A stretch of 64,000 nucleotides of DNA from contig CAKTTY010000005.1 in assembly GCA_934617065.1 (NCBI GenBank), positions 62,001 to 126,000 of the forward strand. Reading direction: 5' to 3'. Made by a program: the position numbers and the translations under genes. The first letter of the stretch is position 1, and each line of letters begins with the position of its first letter. The notes under the pieces are model-generated. The model was given only the letters and a program-made list of their open reading frames with translations, was not told the DNA's origin and made no database searches. Positions 17,816-25,322 of the stretch are shown here, one piece after another. The DNA is from an uncultured Eggerthellaceae bacterium. GTDB taxonomy: Bacteria > Actinomycetota > Coriobacteriia > Coriobacteriales > Eggerthellaceae.

Positions 17816-19829
17816 GAATGAACGTATCGAGTGGCCGAAGCGCGCCGTTGTAACGGCGGGCATGCCTTATGGCAACAAGTCTCTGCACTTCGGCCATGTG
17901 GGCGGCGTCTTTGTGCCTGCCGACTGCTATGCTCGCTTCCTCCGCGATCGCATCGGCTCCGAAAACGTGGTATTCGTCTCTGGCACCGATTGCTTCGGTT
18001 CTCCTATCGAAGAGGGGTATCGCAAGGAAGTTGAATCCGGTTCTTTCGAGGGAACTCTGGAAGACTATGTTCGTCGTAATCACGATCGCCAGAAGGCAAC
18101 GCTCGATGCGTACGACATCAGTCTTGATGTGTACGAGGGCAGCGGCCTCGGTCATTGCGGCGAAGTTCATCGCTCCATTTCTGCCGCCTTTGTGCAGCGT
18201 CTTCACGAAAAGGGATTCCTGCATTTGGAAAGCACTCTTCAGTTCTATGACGCTCAGGAAGGTATGTTCCTGAATGGCCGTCAGGTGGTGGGGCATTGCC
18301 CCGTGCAGGGCTGCAAAAGCGAAAAAGCCTATGCCGATGAATGCGACCTGGGCCACCAGTACGACCCAGTTGATCTCATCAACCCGATTTCGTCGGTTTC
18401 GGGCACGGTGCCGGAAATGCGCGAGGTGCGTAATTGGTACTTCGACCTGCCTGGCTTGTCCAACGTGGTCCGCGATTACGTTGATGCCCTGGAGGGCGAT
18501 CCGCGCATTCGTCCCGTTGTCACCAAAACCATCAAGGAATTTCTGGTTCCGCCCATCATTTACATCAAGGTGGAACTGCATGACAAATATCTGGAAATTG
18601 CAGACAAATTGCCTAAGCATGTGTATCGCGATGCCGCCAAGGGTAAGCAGAGCTTTGAGATCGAATTCGAGAATATCTTCGATCGCGATAAAGCGCGTAC
18701 CGTGTTGACTGATGCGAACATTCGCTTCCGAACCGGTAAGGCATTGGTGCCATTCCGTATTTCCGGCAACGTTGAATGGGGCGTGCCTGTTCCTGAAATC
18801 GAAGGGGTGGACGGCCTCACGGTATGGTGCTGGCCCGAAAGTCTTTGGGCTCCGCTTTCCTTCACCATGGCGCGCAACGATGATCGCGGTCTTTCGCGCT
18901 CGGCATGGCGCTCTTTCTGGTGCAAAAAAGACGCAACGGTGTATCAGTTCATTGGTCAGGACAACCTGTATTTCTATGGCGTTGCCCAGCCTGCATTGTT
19001 CGCCGCCCTTCAGGAAAAGCAACCCGTGGTTGCCGATGCCCCTGAAGGCGAATTGCAGCAGACGAAACTCATTGCCAATCACCATATCTTGTTTGGCGAC
19101 AAGAAGGCTTCTTCCTCTGGCTCGGTGAAGCCGCCTACGGCAGACGAGCTTTTGGAGCATTACACCTCCGAGCAGCTGCGCGCTCATTTCCTCGCTTTGG
19201 CGCTTGACCAGAAATCGGTAGGGTTCAAGCCGAAAATCTTCGATCCTGACCCCGAAAAGCGCGAAGATCCGCGTGTTGCCGACCCTGCCTTGAAGGAAGG
19301 CGCGCTCCTTACTAAGGTATTCAACCGCCTTGCCCGTAGTTGTTTCTATGAGGCGGCAAAGAATTTTGAGGGATATATGCCCCTCGGTACGGTAACCACT
19401 GAGGTACTTGCCAAGGTGAATAAAACCATGCACAAGTACGAAGAGCTGATGTACCACGTCGACCTTCATTCCATCATGGCTTTGATGGACGAGTTCATCC
19501 GTTATGCCAATAAATATTGGTCAAGCGGCATTCGCGAAGCGGAGGCCAATGAGGATGCCGATGCTCGCCGTCAGGTATTGGTTGATTCGTTCTATCTGCT
19601 GCGTATCGCAACGTTGCTGATGCATCCGGTTGTCCCGCGTGGTACTGAGCGCATCTGCGACTATATGAATTTTGAGTTCGAAGACTTCTTCAGCTGGAAT
19701 TATGATTTCGACAGCATGGAAGAGTTGTGCAACGCTATGGAGCTTGACGAGCGCCGCCATCGCGTTCGCGACCTCCCTCCGCGCACCGACTTCTTCAAGT
19801 TCCATCCCAGTCAGATCAAGAAGAAATAG
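17796..19829 (+). CDS. Atypical class I methionyl-tRNA synthetase-like protein
   Basis: This is a 677-residue Rossmann-fold class I synthetase, most like MetRS. It has TAGMPYGNKSLHFGHVGG (HIGH-type motif HFGH) and a zinc-knuckle-like stretch CPVQGCKSEKAYADECDLGH. The usual GTDEHG is GTDCFG, and where KMSKS is expected (near residue 435) the sequence is KKASSSGSVK, keeping the first Lys but not the second. The anticodon-binding helical region follows, with no C-terminal tRNA-binding domain. Substrate is therefore not certain: it may be the housekeeping MetRS of this lineage or a paralogue. It overlaps sppA by 20 bp. Confidence 0.75.
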   Translation: MAPSQNKNERIEWPKRAVVTAGMPYGNKSLHFGHVGGVFVPADCYARFLRDRIGSENVVFVSGTDCFGSPIEEGYRKEVESGSFEGTLEDYVRRNHDRQKATLDAYDISLDVYEGSGLGHCGEVHRSISAAFVQRLHEKGFLHLESTLQFYDAQEGMFLNGRQVVGHCPVQGCKSEKAYADECDLGHQYDPVDLINPISSVSGTVPEMREVRNWYFDLPGLSNVVRDYVDALEGDPRIRPVVTKTIKEFLVPPIIYIKVELHDKYLEIADKLPKHVYRDAAKGKQSFEIEFENIFDRDKARTVLTDANIRFRTGKALVPFRISGNVEWGVPVPEIEGVDGLTVWCWPESLWAPLSFTMARNDDRGLSRSAWRSFWCKKDATVYQFIGQDNLYFYGVAQPALFAALQEKQPVVADAPEGELQQTKLIANHHILFGDKKASSSGSVKPPTADELLEHYTSEQLRAHFLALALDQKSVGFKPKIFDPDPEKREDPRVADPALKEGALLTKVFNRLARSCFYEAAKNFEGYMPLGTVTTEVLAKVNKTMHKYEELMYHVDLHSIMALMDEFIRYANKYWSSGIREAEANEDADARRQVLVDSFYLLRIATLLMHPVVPRGTERICDYMNFEFEDFFSWNYDFDSMEELCNAMELDERRHRVRDLPPRTDFFKFHPSQIKKK

Positions 19830-20078
19830 GTTTTCGAAGAGCCTCGTTACACCCGTCGGACGCCGTGTTGCTCTTGGGGCAAAGATTTATCCCGGGAGCA
19901 ACACGGTGGATTCGGCTTCGCGTGCGGGGTTCTTTTTGTTGTGCGGCCCTCTTTTCTCCGATAAAACCTTGTTCGATAGGGCGTTGTCTCTGAGTGCGGA
20001 AAAATATCGGTGTTCACAACTGTGGCCCCCCTGTTCGGTAGGGCGTTGTGAAGGAACAGGGAAGAAGGCCCCACATCC

Positions 20079-20106
20079 TTGCGAAAGCGCGCTTCTGCGC
20101 TATACT
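20079..20106 (+). promoter_or_regulatory. Promoter of rpmE
   Basis: TTGCGA (20079-20084) and TATACT (20101-20106) are separated by 16 bp, a good primary sigma-factor promoter. Transcription would start near 20113, giving a leader of about 45 nt. Confidence 0.7.
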
Positions 20107-20121
20107 AAATAGGCTTATCTC

Positions 20122-20142
20122 GCCTTGGTCGGAAACCAAGGC
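20122..20142 (+). promoter_or_regulatory. Leader hairpin of rpmE (possible L31 autoregulatory leader)
   Basis: GCCTTGGT (20122-20129) and ACCAAGGC (20135-20142) form a perfect 8-bp stem with loop CGGAA, ending just before the AAGGAG ribosome-binding site at about 20147. Ribosomal-protein leaders for L31, including ones in Coriobacteria, have been described; I cannot match this one to a model from memory. Confidence 0.5.
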
Positions 20143-20158
20143 ATAGTAAGGAGAACCA

Positions 20159-20623
20159 ATGAAAAAAGATATCCATCCCGAGTACGTTGACTGCACGGTA
20201 ACCTGCACCTGCGGCAACACCTTCCAGACTCGCTCCACGAAGTCGGAGATCCGCGTTGACATCTGCAACGCTTGCCATCCGTTCTTCACCGGCCAGCAGA
20301 AGCTGATCGACTCTGGCGGACGTGTACAGCGCTTTGCTAACAAGTTCGGCGCTGCTACCGAGGCTGTTGCTGCTCGCGAGGCTGCTAAGAAGGCAGAGCG
20401 CGCTGCTGCTATCGAGGCTGCTGAAGCTGCTAAGAAGGCAGAGCGTGAGGCTAAGGCTGCTGCTAAGGCTGCTCGTGCTGCTGAGTTCGCCAAGAAGGCT
20501 GAGGCGGAAGCTGCTAAGGCTGCTGCAGAGGCTGAGGCTGCTGCTGTTGTTGCAGAAGGCGAAGCAGAAGAGGCTGCTGAAGAAGCTGTTGCTGCTGAGG
20601 TTGCAGAGAACGCTGCTGAATAG
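20159..20623 (+). CDS. rpmE: 50S ribosomal protein L31 with long C-terminal Ala/Lys/Glu tail
   Basis: Residues 1 to about 66 are a standard zinc-binding L31: Cys16 and Cys18 in TCTCGNTF, and Cys36 and Cys39 in [12 protein letters not shown]31 normally ends near residue 70; here about 88 more residues follow, almost wholly Ala, Lys, Glu and Arg in repeats such as AAKKAERAA and [15 protein letters not shown], predicted as a long charged helix that becomes acidic at the end. The reading frame is continuous and followed by a terminator, so this is not a frameshift. The tail's function is unknown to me. Confidence 0.95.
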   Translation: MKKDIHPEYVDCTVTCTCGNTFQTRSTKSEIRVDICNACHPFFTGQQKLIDSGGRVQRFANKFGAATEAVAAREAAKKAERAAAIEAAEAAKKAEREAKAAAKAARAAEFAKKAEAEAAKAAAEAEAAAVVAEGEAEEAAEEAVAAEVAENAAE

Positions 20624-20643
20624 CATTTTATTCGTGCTTAGGC

Positions 20644-20674
20644 AAAGGCGTCCGCTTTATGCGGGCGCCTTTTT
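20644..20674 (+). terminator. Terminator of rpmE
   Basis: AAAGGCGTCCGC pairs with GCGGGCGCCTTT (one mismatch or wobble) around a 5-base loop and runs into TTTTT. Confidence 0.9.
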
Positions 20675-21467
20675 CGTTTTGGACCGCAAGCCTGTTGGCT
20701 AGGGCGCGTTTCAGGCGTCTCTTTGCGGCAATGTCCCTCATGCCGTTCATCTGCCGCTTTGCGGCGTTGTGCCCGGATCACTCCCCACAGCATCGCATCC
20801 ACCCCGCTCCACTTATCGCATTGCGCCCGGGTTGTTCCGCCCGTGGCTTTGCCGAAAGCTGCTGTGGGAGCCTGAAAACAAAAAATCGGTGCGGATTGCA
20901 ACTTTTTTGCGATTAGGGATTGTCGCGTGGCTCCAAATCGCGGATCGGGGCGTGAAAACGTGGATAATTGGCCATTAAGCGGCCGATTTTCGCTTTGTGG
21001 GGGCGGAAGGGAGTCCCTAATCGAAAAAAAGTTGCAGAGATCTGAGAATTTTTGTTTTTACCCTTCCTCAGGGGACTGTTTCTTCCTTTTGGTCTCCCGT
21101 AGTGGCTATTTTCCCCTATTGTGCAACGGCTTGGCATCATCTTTGCTTTCTCGACGGTTGCGATGGTTTATGCCCGTAAGCTGAGTTCGATGCAGGAAAG
21201 CGTGGGGCGCATGGGTGCTCGGTTGTGCTGTGTATATTGGGCTGGTTCCATCTTTGCGGAAAGCGTAAGGGACGCGACGGGAAGTGTCTGCTTATTCTTC
21301 CGCACGATGGTGCTGCTGCTCTTGCGCGCGATGGGAGTACGGCCGCGCCTAGCTTATGACGGGCAATGGCTACGCTTGGCCTGCGACGGGGTATTGTTGC
21401 CTTTTGCCGGCAATAAGCATCTTGTTTGTTTTGCTACATTTGTGCGCAGGTAGGAAAAGGAACCGCA
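20675..21467. other. 793-bp non-coding region with inverted-repeat element
   Basis: I see no credible gene. The longest plus-strand frame (21121-21453) lacks a ribosome-binding site and has Cys/Arg/Trp-rich chance composition. The middle holds the repeat element described separately. T-rich tracts such as 21051-21060 lie to its right. The promoter of the following gene is not clear. Confidence 0.6.
20871..21040. repeat. Dispersed repeat element, copy A, with inverted arms
   Basis: Arms at 20897-20919 and 21014-21036 are inverted repeats matching at 22 of 23 positions, enclosing about 94 bp. Each arm contains TGCAACTTTTTT and a CGATTAGGGA end. The left part (20871-20962) aligns with 63909-64000, sharing GATTGCAA, TTTTTTGCGATT and AATCGCGGAT in the same order. 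The structure is that of a small non-autonomous element or long hairpin repeat. No transposase is seen. Confidence 0.7.
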
Positions 21468-22061
21468 ATGAATAACGGTGATAAAACAACGGTAGTAAAC
21501 AATGGTGATTCATCCGCTAGCGGAGTCTCGGCTGAACCTGAATATGTAGTTCCCGAAGTGTTGCCTATGGACGACGAGGAGAACCCGAAGCATAAAATAA
21601 AGGGGGCAGCCCAAATAGCGGCGGGTACTGCCTTGACCGCCGCAGGCGTTCCCATGCTTGTTCTGCCTGGCCCTGGTGCTGTGGCAATTGCGGGCGGTGC
21701 AGCCTTGATAAGCAAGGGCCAGCGTAATTGCTCGGGTCGTTCGGCAACACCTTTCGAGGAAAAACTCGACAACGTTGCCGAAAAGGCCGCCGTTACGGTT
21801 AAAGCCTCTGCCGAGAAAACCGCTCACAAAGCAGCCGAAGAGGCCCCGAAGGTTGCGAAGAAGGTTATTTGCGAAGCGCCGCTTGTTGCTGGAGCGGCGG
21901 TTCGCGCGGCAAAGCCTGTCGTTAAAGGCGTTGCCGGTGCAGCAGCTCAGGTAGCAAAGCCTGTTGCGAAAAGTGCTGCGGGTGCGGCAGTGGCTGCAGG
22001 TAGTCAGCTAACCCAGAAGGGCTTGAAATACTTGCGAGATAAGAAAAGCACCAAGAAATAA
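21468..22061 (+). CDS. Small membrane protein with PGPG motif and Ala/Lys-rich tail
   Basis: This is a 197-residue protein of unknown function. An acidic, Asn-rich N-terminus (1-45) is followed by a hydrophobic hairpin of about residues 48-82 containing LVLPGPGAVAIAGG, similar to the PGPGW family of putative membrane proteins (Ala instead of Trp). The rest is amphipathic Ala/Lys/Val repeats (VAEKAAVTVKASAEKTAHKA and similar), reminiscent of LEA- or histone H1-like sequences. AGGAAAAGG precedes the ATG. No operon partner is evident. The family link rests on one motif. Confidence 0.7.
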   Translation: MNNGDKTTVVNNGDSSASGVSAEPEYVVPEVLPMDDEENPKHKIKGAAQIAAGTALTAAGVPMLVLPGPGAVAIAGGAALISKGQRNCSGRSATPFEEKLDNVAEKAAVTVKASAEKTAHKAAEEAPKVAKKVICEAPLVAGAAVRAAKPVVKGVAGAAAQVAKPVAKSAAGAAVAAGSQLTQKGLKYLRDKKSTKK

Positions 22062-22146
22062 GCCCGTTTACCAGGCATTTCTTGCTGTAGCCCATAGCAC
22101 TTCGTATTCTATGATCACAGCTAAGCAAAGGGGAGGTTTGGGAGCT

Positions 22147-22812
22147 ATGGATAAAACTGCATTTCGATCGCTAACCTACGGCATGTACCTGGTTAGCTCC
22201 TTAAGGGATGGAAAACCTGTTGGTTGTGTGGCAAACACGTTTACGCAGGTTACGAGCAACCCAGCTCAGGCAAGCATTGCGCTGAACAAAGACAACTTCA
22301 CTACGCAAGGCGTGCGCGAGGCGGGCGCGTTCGAGGTTGCGGTGCTTGACCAATCCGCTTCGATGGAACTTATTGGAGCCTTCGGATTCCATTCAAGCGC
22401 TGATACCGATAAGTTTTCGGCTTTTACCACCGAAACGTCCGCGCAGGGTATCCCTTATGTGGCCGAACAGGTATGCGCACATTTTTCGGTGAAGGTTGAA
22501 CAGGAAATCGATCTGGGGTCCCACGTGCTCTTTATTGGCACAGTTACCGATGCCGCACCTCTTGGCGGCGAAGATCCTATGACCTATGCCTACTACCATC
22601 AGGTTAAAGGAGGTAAAACGCCGCCCAAGGCACCGAGCTTCAATGAAGACGCTCCTGCGAAGAAAGGGGAATCGGACCCTGCGGCGGGTCGTACGTTCGC
22701 GTGGCGTTGCACGGTTTGCGGCCATATCGAATACGTCGACGAGCTTCCAGAAGACTTCACCTGTCCGATATGCGGAGTGGGCAGGGATTTGTTTGAGCGT
22801 ATAGAACTGTAG
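22147..22812 (+). CDS. Flavin reductase-rubredoxin fusion (high-molecular-weight rubredoxin type)
   Basis: This is a 221-residue protein. Residues 1 to about 160 are an FMN-binding flavin reductase-like split barrel (MDKTAFRSLTYGMYLVSS, CVANTFTQVTSNPAQASIALNK). After a Pro/Lys-rich linker a C-terminal rubredoxin domain has WRCTVCG and FTCPICGVG, giving four Cys for one iron. Such fusions pass electrons from NADH to flavodiiron oxygen or NO reductases in anaerobes (family knowledge); no partner is adjacent. ATG at 22147 fits the family start and lies shortly after GGGGAGG. Confidence 0.9.
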   Translation: MDKTAFRSLTYGMYLVSSLRDGKPVGCVANTFTQVTSNPAQASIALNKDNFTTQGVREAGAFEVAVLDQSASMELIGAFGFHSSADTDKFSAFTTETSAQGIPYVAEQVCAHFSVKVEQEIDLGSHVLFIGTVTDAAPLGGEDPMTYAYYHQVKGGKTPPKAPSFNEDAPAKKGESDPAAGRTFAWRCTVCGHIEYVDELPEDFTCPICGVGRDLFERIEL

Positions 22813-22874
22813 GCCCAATTTCGGCAGCGAGCGCAGCTGCAACGCCTCTCGGAAGGGCAGCGAGCGCTAGCATG

Positions 22875-22917
22875 ATGCGCCTCGGAGGAACAATTCTTCT
22901 GGGGCGCATTTTTTTTG
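22875..22917 (+). terminator. Terminator after the flavin reductase-rubredoxin gene
   Basis: ATGCGCC pairs with GGCGCAT; the interior is largely complementary and eight to nine T follow. Confidence 0.85.
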
Positions 22918-23031
22918 ATGGTGCGCCCTTCCGCCGCTTATTAGCGTGTTCTTTCCGCGAACCAGTTTGTTGTGGGCAGCTGTTTGAGGGCGGTTCGCTA
23001 TTATGGCGCAAGAAGAGAAAGGACAAGCCCT

Positions 23032-23712
23032 ATGAATGTAGAGCTTTTGCAATACCCTGAACATCCCGAACGCGCGGTGGCAACGGCGGCACGTCTTTGC
23101 TATGCCCCCGTTGGCGCAACTGAGCTTATGGAAACCATGCCACCGGAGCGCGTGCAAAGTGTGCTTTCTACCATTATGAAATCGGGCCATTTTTCTACGC
23201 TGGAACACGTGAGTTATACCTTTGCGGTAGACGGCGTTTCTCGCGCGCTCACTCACCAGTTGGTTCGCCATCGTCTGGCCAGCTTCAACCAGCAGTCTCA
23301 GCGCTACGTTAAGTTCGCAGGGGATGTCGAAGTGGTGAAGCCCCCCACGGTTGCCGCCCAGGAAGATACCTCCCGTGTGTTCGATGAGGCTATCGATGCC
23401 GTTGTGGATGCATACCATAAGCTTCTTGATGCGGGTGTTCCCGCCGAGGATGCCCGTTATCTTCTTCCCAATGCTGCAGAAACAAAGATTGTCATTACCA
23501 TGAACATCCGTGAGTTGCTTCATTTCCTGAGCTTGCGCTGCTGTAATCGCGCTCAATGGGAAATCCGCGAGCTTGCCAATCGCATGCTTGAGCTCGTTCG
23601 CCCCACGGCACCTTATATCTTTATGGATGCTGGTGCTCCCTGTGTTCGCGGAGCGTGCCCCGAAGGTAAAATGACCTGCGGAAACCCCTATCCAAAAGTA
23701 GTAAGGGAGTAG
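23032..23712 (+). CDS. thyX: Flavin-dependent thymidylate synthase
   Basis: This is a 226-residue enzyme making dTMP from dUMP with methylene-THF and FAD. The ThyX motif RHRLASFNQQSQR is near residues 79-91, and NAAETKIVITMNIRELLHF is in the C-terminal half. ATG at 23032 gives the standard start MNVELLQYP; codons upstream overlap a previous region without family similarity. It is followed 9 bp later by a DUF1385 gene. Confidence 0.95.
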   Translation: MNVELLQYPEHPERAVATAARLCYAPVGATELMETMPPERVQSVLSTIMKSGHFSTLEHVSYTFAVDGVSRALTHQLVRHRLASFNQQSQRYVKFAGDVEVVKPPTVAAQEDTSRVFDEAIDAVVDAYHKLLDAGVPAEDARYLLPNAAETKIVITMNIRELLHFLSLRCCNRAQWEIRELANRMLELVRPTAPYIFMDAGAPCVRGACPEGKMTCGNPYPKVVRE

Positions 23713-23721
23713 CCTTTCCCC

Positions 23722-25044
23722 ATGGGAAGCGATCTGAAACGAGCATTTACCGAAGACGGCCAGCGTCGTACCCATATTGGCGGGCAGGCGCTTATCGAAG
23801 GCGTGATGATGCGTGGCAAGCTCAACTGGGCTGTTGCTGTGCGTGAGCCCGATGGCCATATGCACTCCGAGGAGCATCCTCTGTCCAAGAAGGGAAAGCG
23901 CGCCAAGTGGCTTTCCTGGCCGTTGGTACGCGGGTGCGTGGCCTTGGTTGATTCATTGGTGTTGGGATATAAGGCGCTTGAGATTGCCGCCAACCATGCG
24001 TTCGACGACGAAGACGAGCAAGCAGAAACAGTAGCCGAAGAAGTGGCTGCGGGCGGCTTGTGCATCGACGGCGATTTTGACGGTCAAGAATACGATTTCG
24101 AGGATCAGGGCTCCATTGACAATGGGGGCCTTCGAAAATCTGACGGCAGTCAGGCCAGAAGGAGCGAGCCCGAACAAGAATCCCCGTTTTCTTGGAAACA
24201 TGATTTCGGACGTCCGGATACCATGATCGACGCCCTTGGTGCCCAGCGGACGCTTGAGGTGGTAACCGAACCCAACGAGCAAAACATGCAGGGTGGCCAA
24301 ACGGGGCCGCTTCATGCATCCGAGGGTCAAGGCGTTCCTGCTCACGCCGCCAAGGAGGAAGAAGAGCCGTTTTTCGGGAAAGCGGAAATGGCAATTTCCC
24401 TGGTTATGGGCTTGGTCCTAGGAGTGGGCCTGTTTATCTTCCTGCCGGCATTGGCGTCCAATGTGCTGGTCGGCGAATACGAAACCAACCCCTTTGCCTG
24501 GAATATCATCGATGGCTTGATGCGTGTGGTGATATTCGTCTTTTATGTATGGCTGATCGGGCGTATGAAAGACATCAAGCGCATGTTCTCCTATCATGGC
24601 GCTGAGCACAAGACCATCCACTGCTACGAGCACGGGCTTGAGCTTACGCCGGAAAACGCGCGGAACTTTCCGCGGCTGCATGTTCGGTGCGGTACGGCAT
24701 TCTTGATCATGGTTATGATCATCGCCATTTTGGTGTATACCATCATTCCCCTTAATTTGCTCATCGAGGGGTGGGGGATCAGCGGCCCTGCCGCATTCGC
24801 CCTGCTTATCGTGGTGCGCATTGCGCTTATGCCCCTTATTGCTGGAATCTCATACGAGATTACCGTGAAGTGGGCGGGCAGCCATCCCGAAAATCCCTTG
24901 GTGCGTGTTGTCTTGTGGCCGGGTATGCAGATGCAGCGCCTAACCACCAATGAACCCGATGATTCCATGCTTGAATGCGCCATCGAAGCCATGCGCTTGG
25001 TTTTGGACCGCGAAAAGGAAGAGCTGCAAAACGCGACGAATTAG
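23722..25044 (+). CDS. DUF1385 membrane protein with acidic insertion
   Basis: This is a 440-residue protein. The N-terminus RTHIGGQALIEGVMMRG is the DUF1385 (YqhQ-like) signature. After the amphipathic KRAKWLSWPLVRGCVALVDSLVLGYKALEIAANHAF comes a non-conserved acidic, Gly/Gln-rich stretch of about residues 95-215. Membrane segments then follow, with HGAEHKTIHCYEHGLELTPENARNFPRLHVRCGTAFL-like family motifs (about 290-330) and ELP-type C-terminal helices. Function is unestablished; in other Gram-positives it sits next to prmC/prfA. It is closely spaced after thyX. Confidence 0.85.
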   Translation: MGSDLKRAFTEDGQRRTHIGGQALIEGVMMRGKLNWAVAVREPDGHMHSEEHPLSKKGKRAKWLSWPLVRGCVALVDSLVLGYKALEIAANHAFDDEDEQAETVAEEVAAGGLCIDGDFDGQEYDFEDQGSIDNGGLRKSDGSQARRSEPEQESPFSWKHDFGRPDTMIDALGAQRTLEVVTEPNEQNMQGGQTGPLHASEGQGVPAHAAKEEEEPFFGKAEMAISLVMGLVLGVGLFIFLPALASNVLVGEYETNPFAWNIIDGLMRVVIFVFYVWLIGRMKDIKRMFSYHGAEHKTIHCYEHGLELTPENARNFPRLHVRCGTAFLIMVMIIAILVYTIIPLNLLIEGWGISGPAAFALLIVVRIALMPLIAGISYEITVKWAGSHPENPLVRVVLWPGMQMQRLTTNEPDDSMLECAIEAMRLVLDREKEELQNATN

Positions 25045-25139
25045 CCCCATGCTTCCCCAGTGGGTCTTTCAGCGGAGCTATGCGGATCCGTTATCAAGTT
25101 TTTCGCTTCGAGCTTCTCAATTCGGGTATGCTGAATCTT

Positions 25140-25279
25140 GCTACGCAGCAGAGGGGCTCCAGGCGTAGCGGGCGCGGCGCAATTCTGCCGCATAGCAAAG
25201 GCTGTGCTCGGGAAGCACTGCCAAACAAAGGAGCAAATCCCCGCACACGTTAATAAGCAAATCGGGGTTAAACCGTGTG
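25140..25279 (+). promoter_or_regulatory. Structured leader upstream of topA
   Basis: Three perfect stems follow each other: GCTACGC/GCGTAGC (25140-25146 with 25163-25169), GCGGC/GCCGC (25174-25178 with 25187-25191) and GTGCT/AGCAC with outer GGC/GCC (25200-25222). Next, CCCCG (25239-25243) can pair with CGGGG (25263-25267), and CACACG (25244-25249) with CGTGTG (25274-25279); these interleave, so they form a pseudoknot or alternative states. The topA ribosome-binding site is about 30 nt later. I do not recognise a riboswitch class. Confidence 0.45.
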
Positions 25280-25322
25280 AATAGCGGCTGGGCTTAAAGC
25301 TCGGCAGAAAAGGAGGAACCGC

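Larger units (their letters stand above)
19830..20158. other. Intergenic region between MetRS-like gene and rpmE
   Basis: No gene is supported. It holds a perfect 11-bp inverted repeat (CCGTGTTGCTC at 19863-19873 with 19896-19906), which could be a factor-dependent terminator since no T-run follows directly. It also has a 17-nt direct repeat with one mismatch (19971-19987 and 20033-20049), an 8-bp stem (20013-20020 with 20045-20052), and then the rpmE promoter and leader. Confidence 0.6.

Noticed and set aside
17748..19469. 573-codon minus-strand frame over the MetRS-like gene
   Set aside because: Antisense artefact; no family motifs, and the plus-strand gene has clear synthetase motifs.
20322..20702. 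Leu/Arg-rich plus-strand frame overlapping rpmE
   Set aside because: It is the GCT/AAG repeat of the L31 tail read in another frame.
21121..21453. 110-codon frame starting with GTG upstream of the PGPG gene
   Set aside because: No ribosome-binding site, chance-like Cys/Arg/Trp composition, and it lies in a region of repeats.
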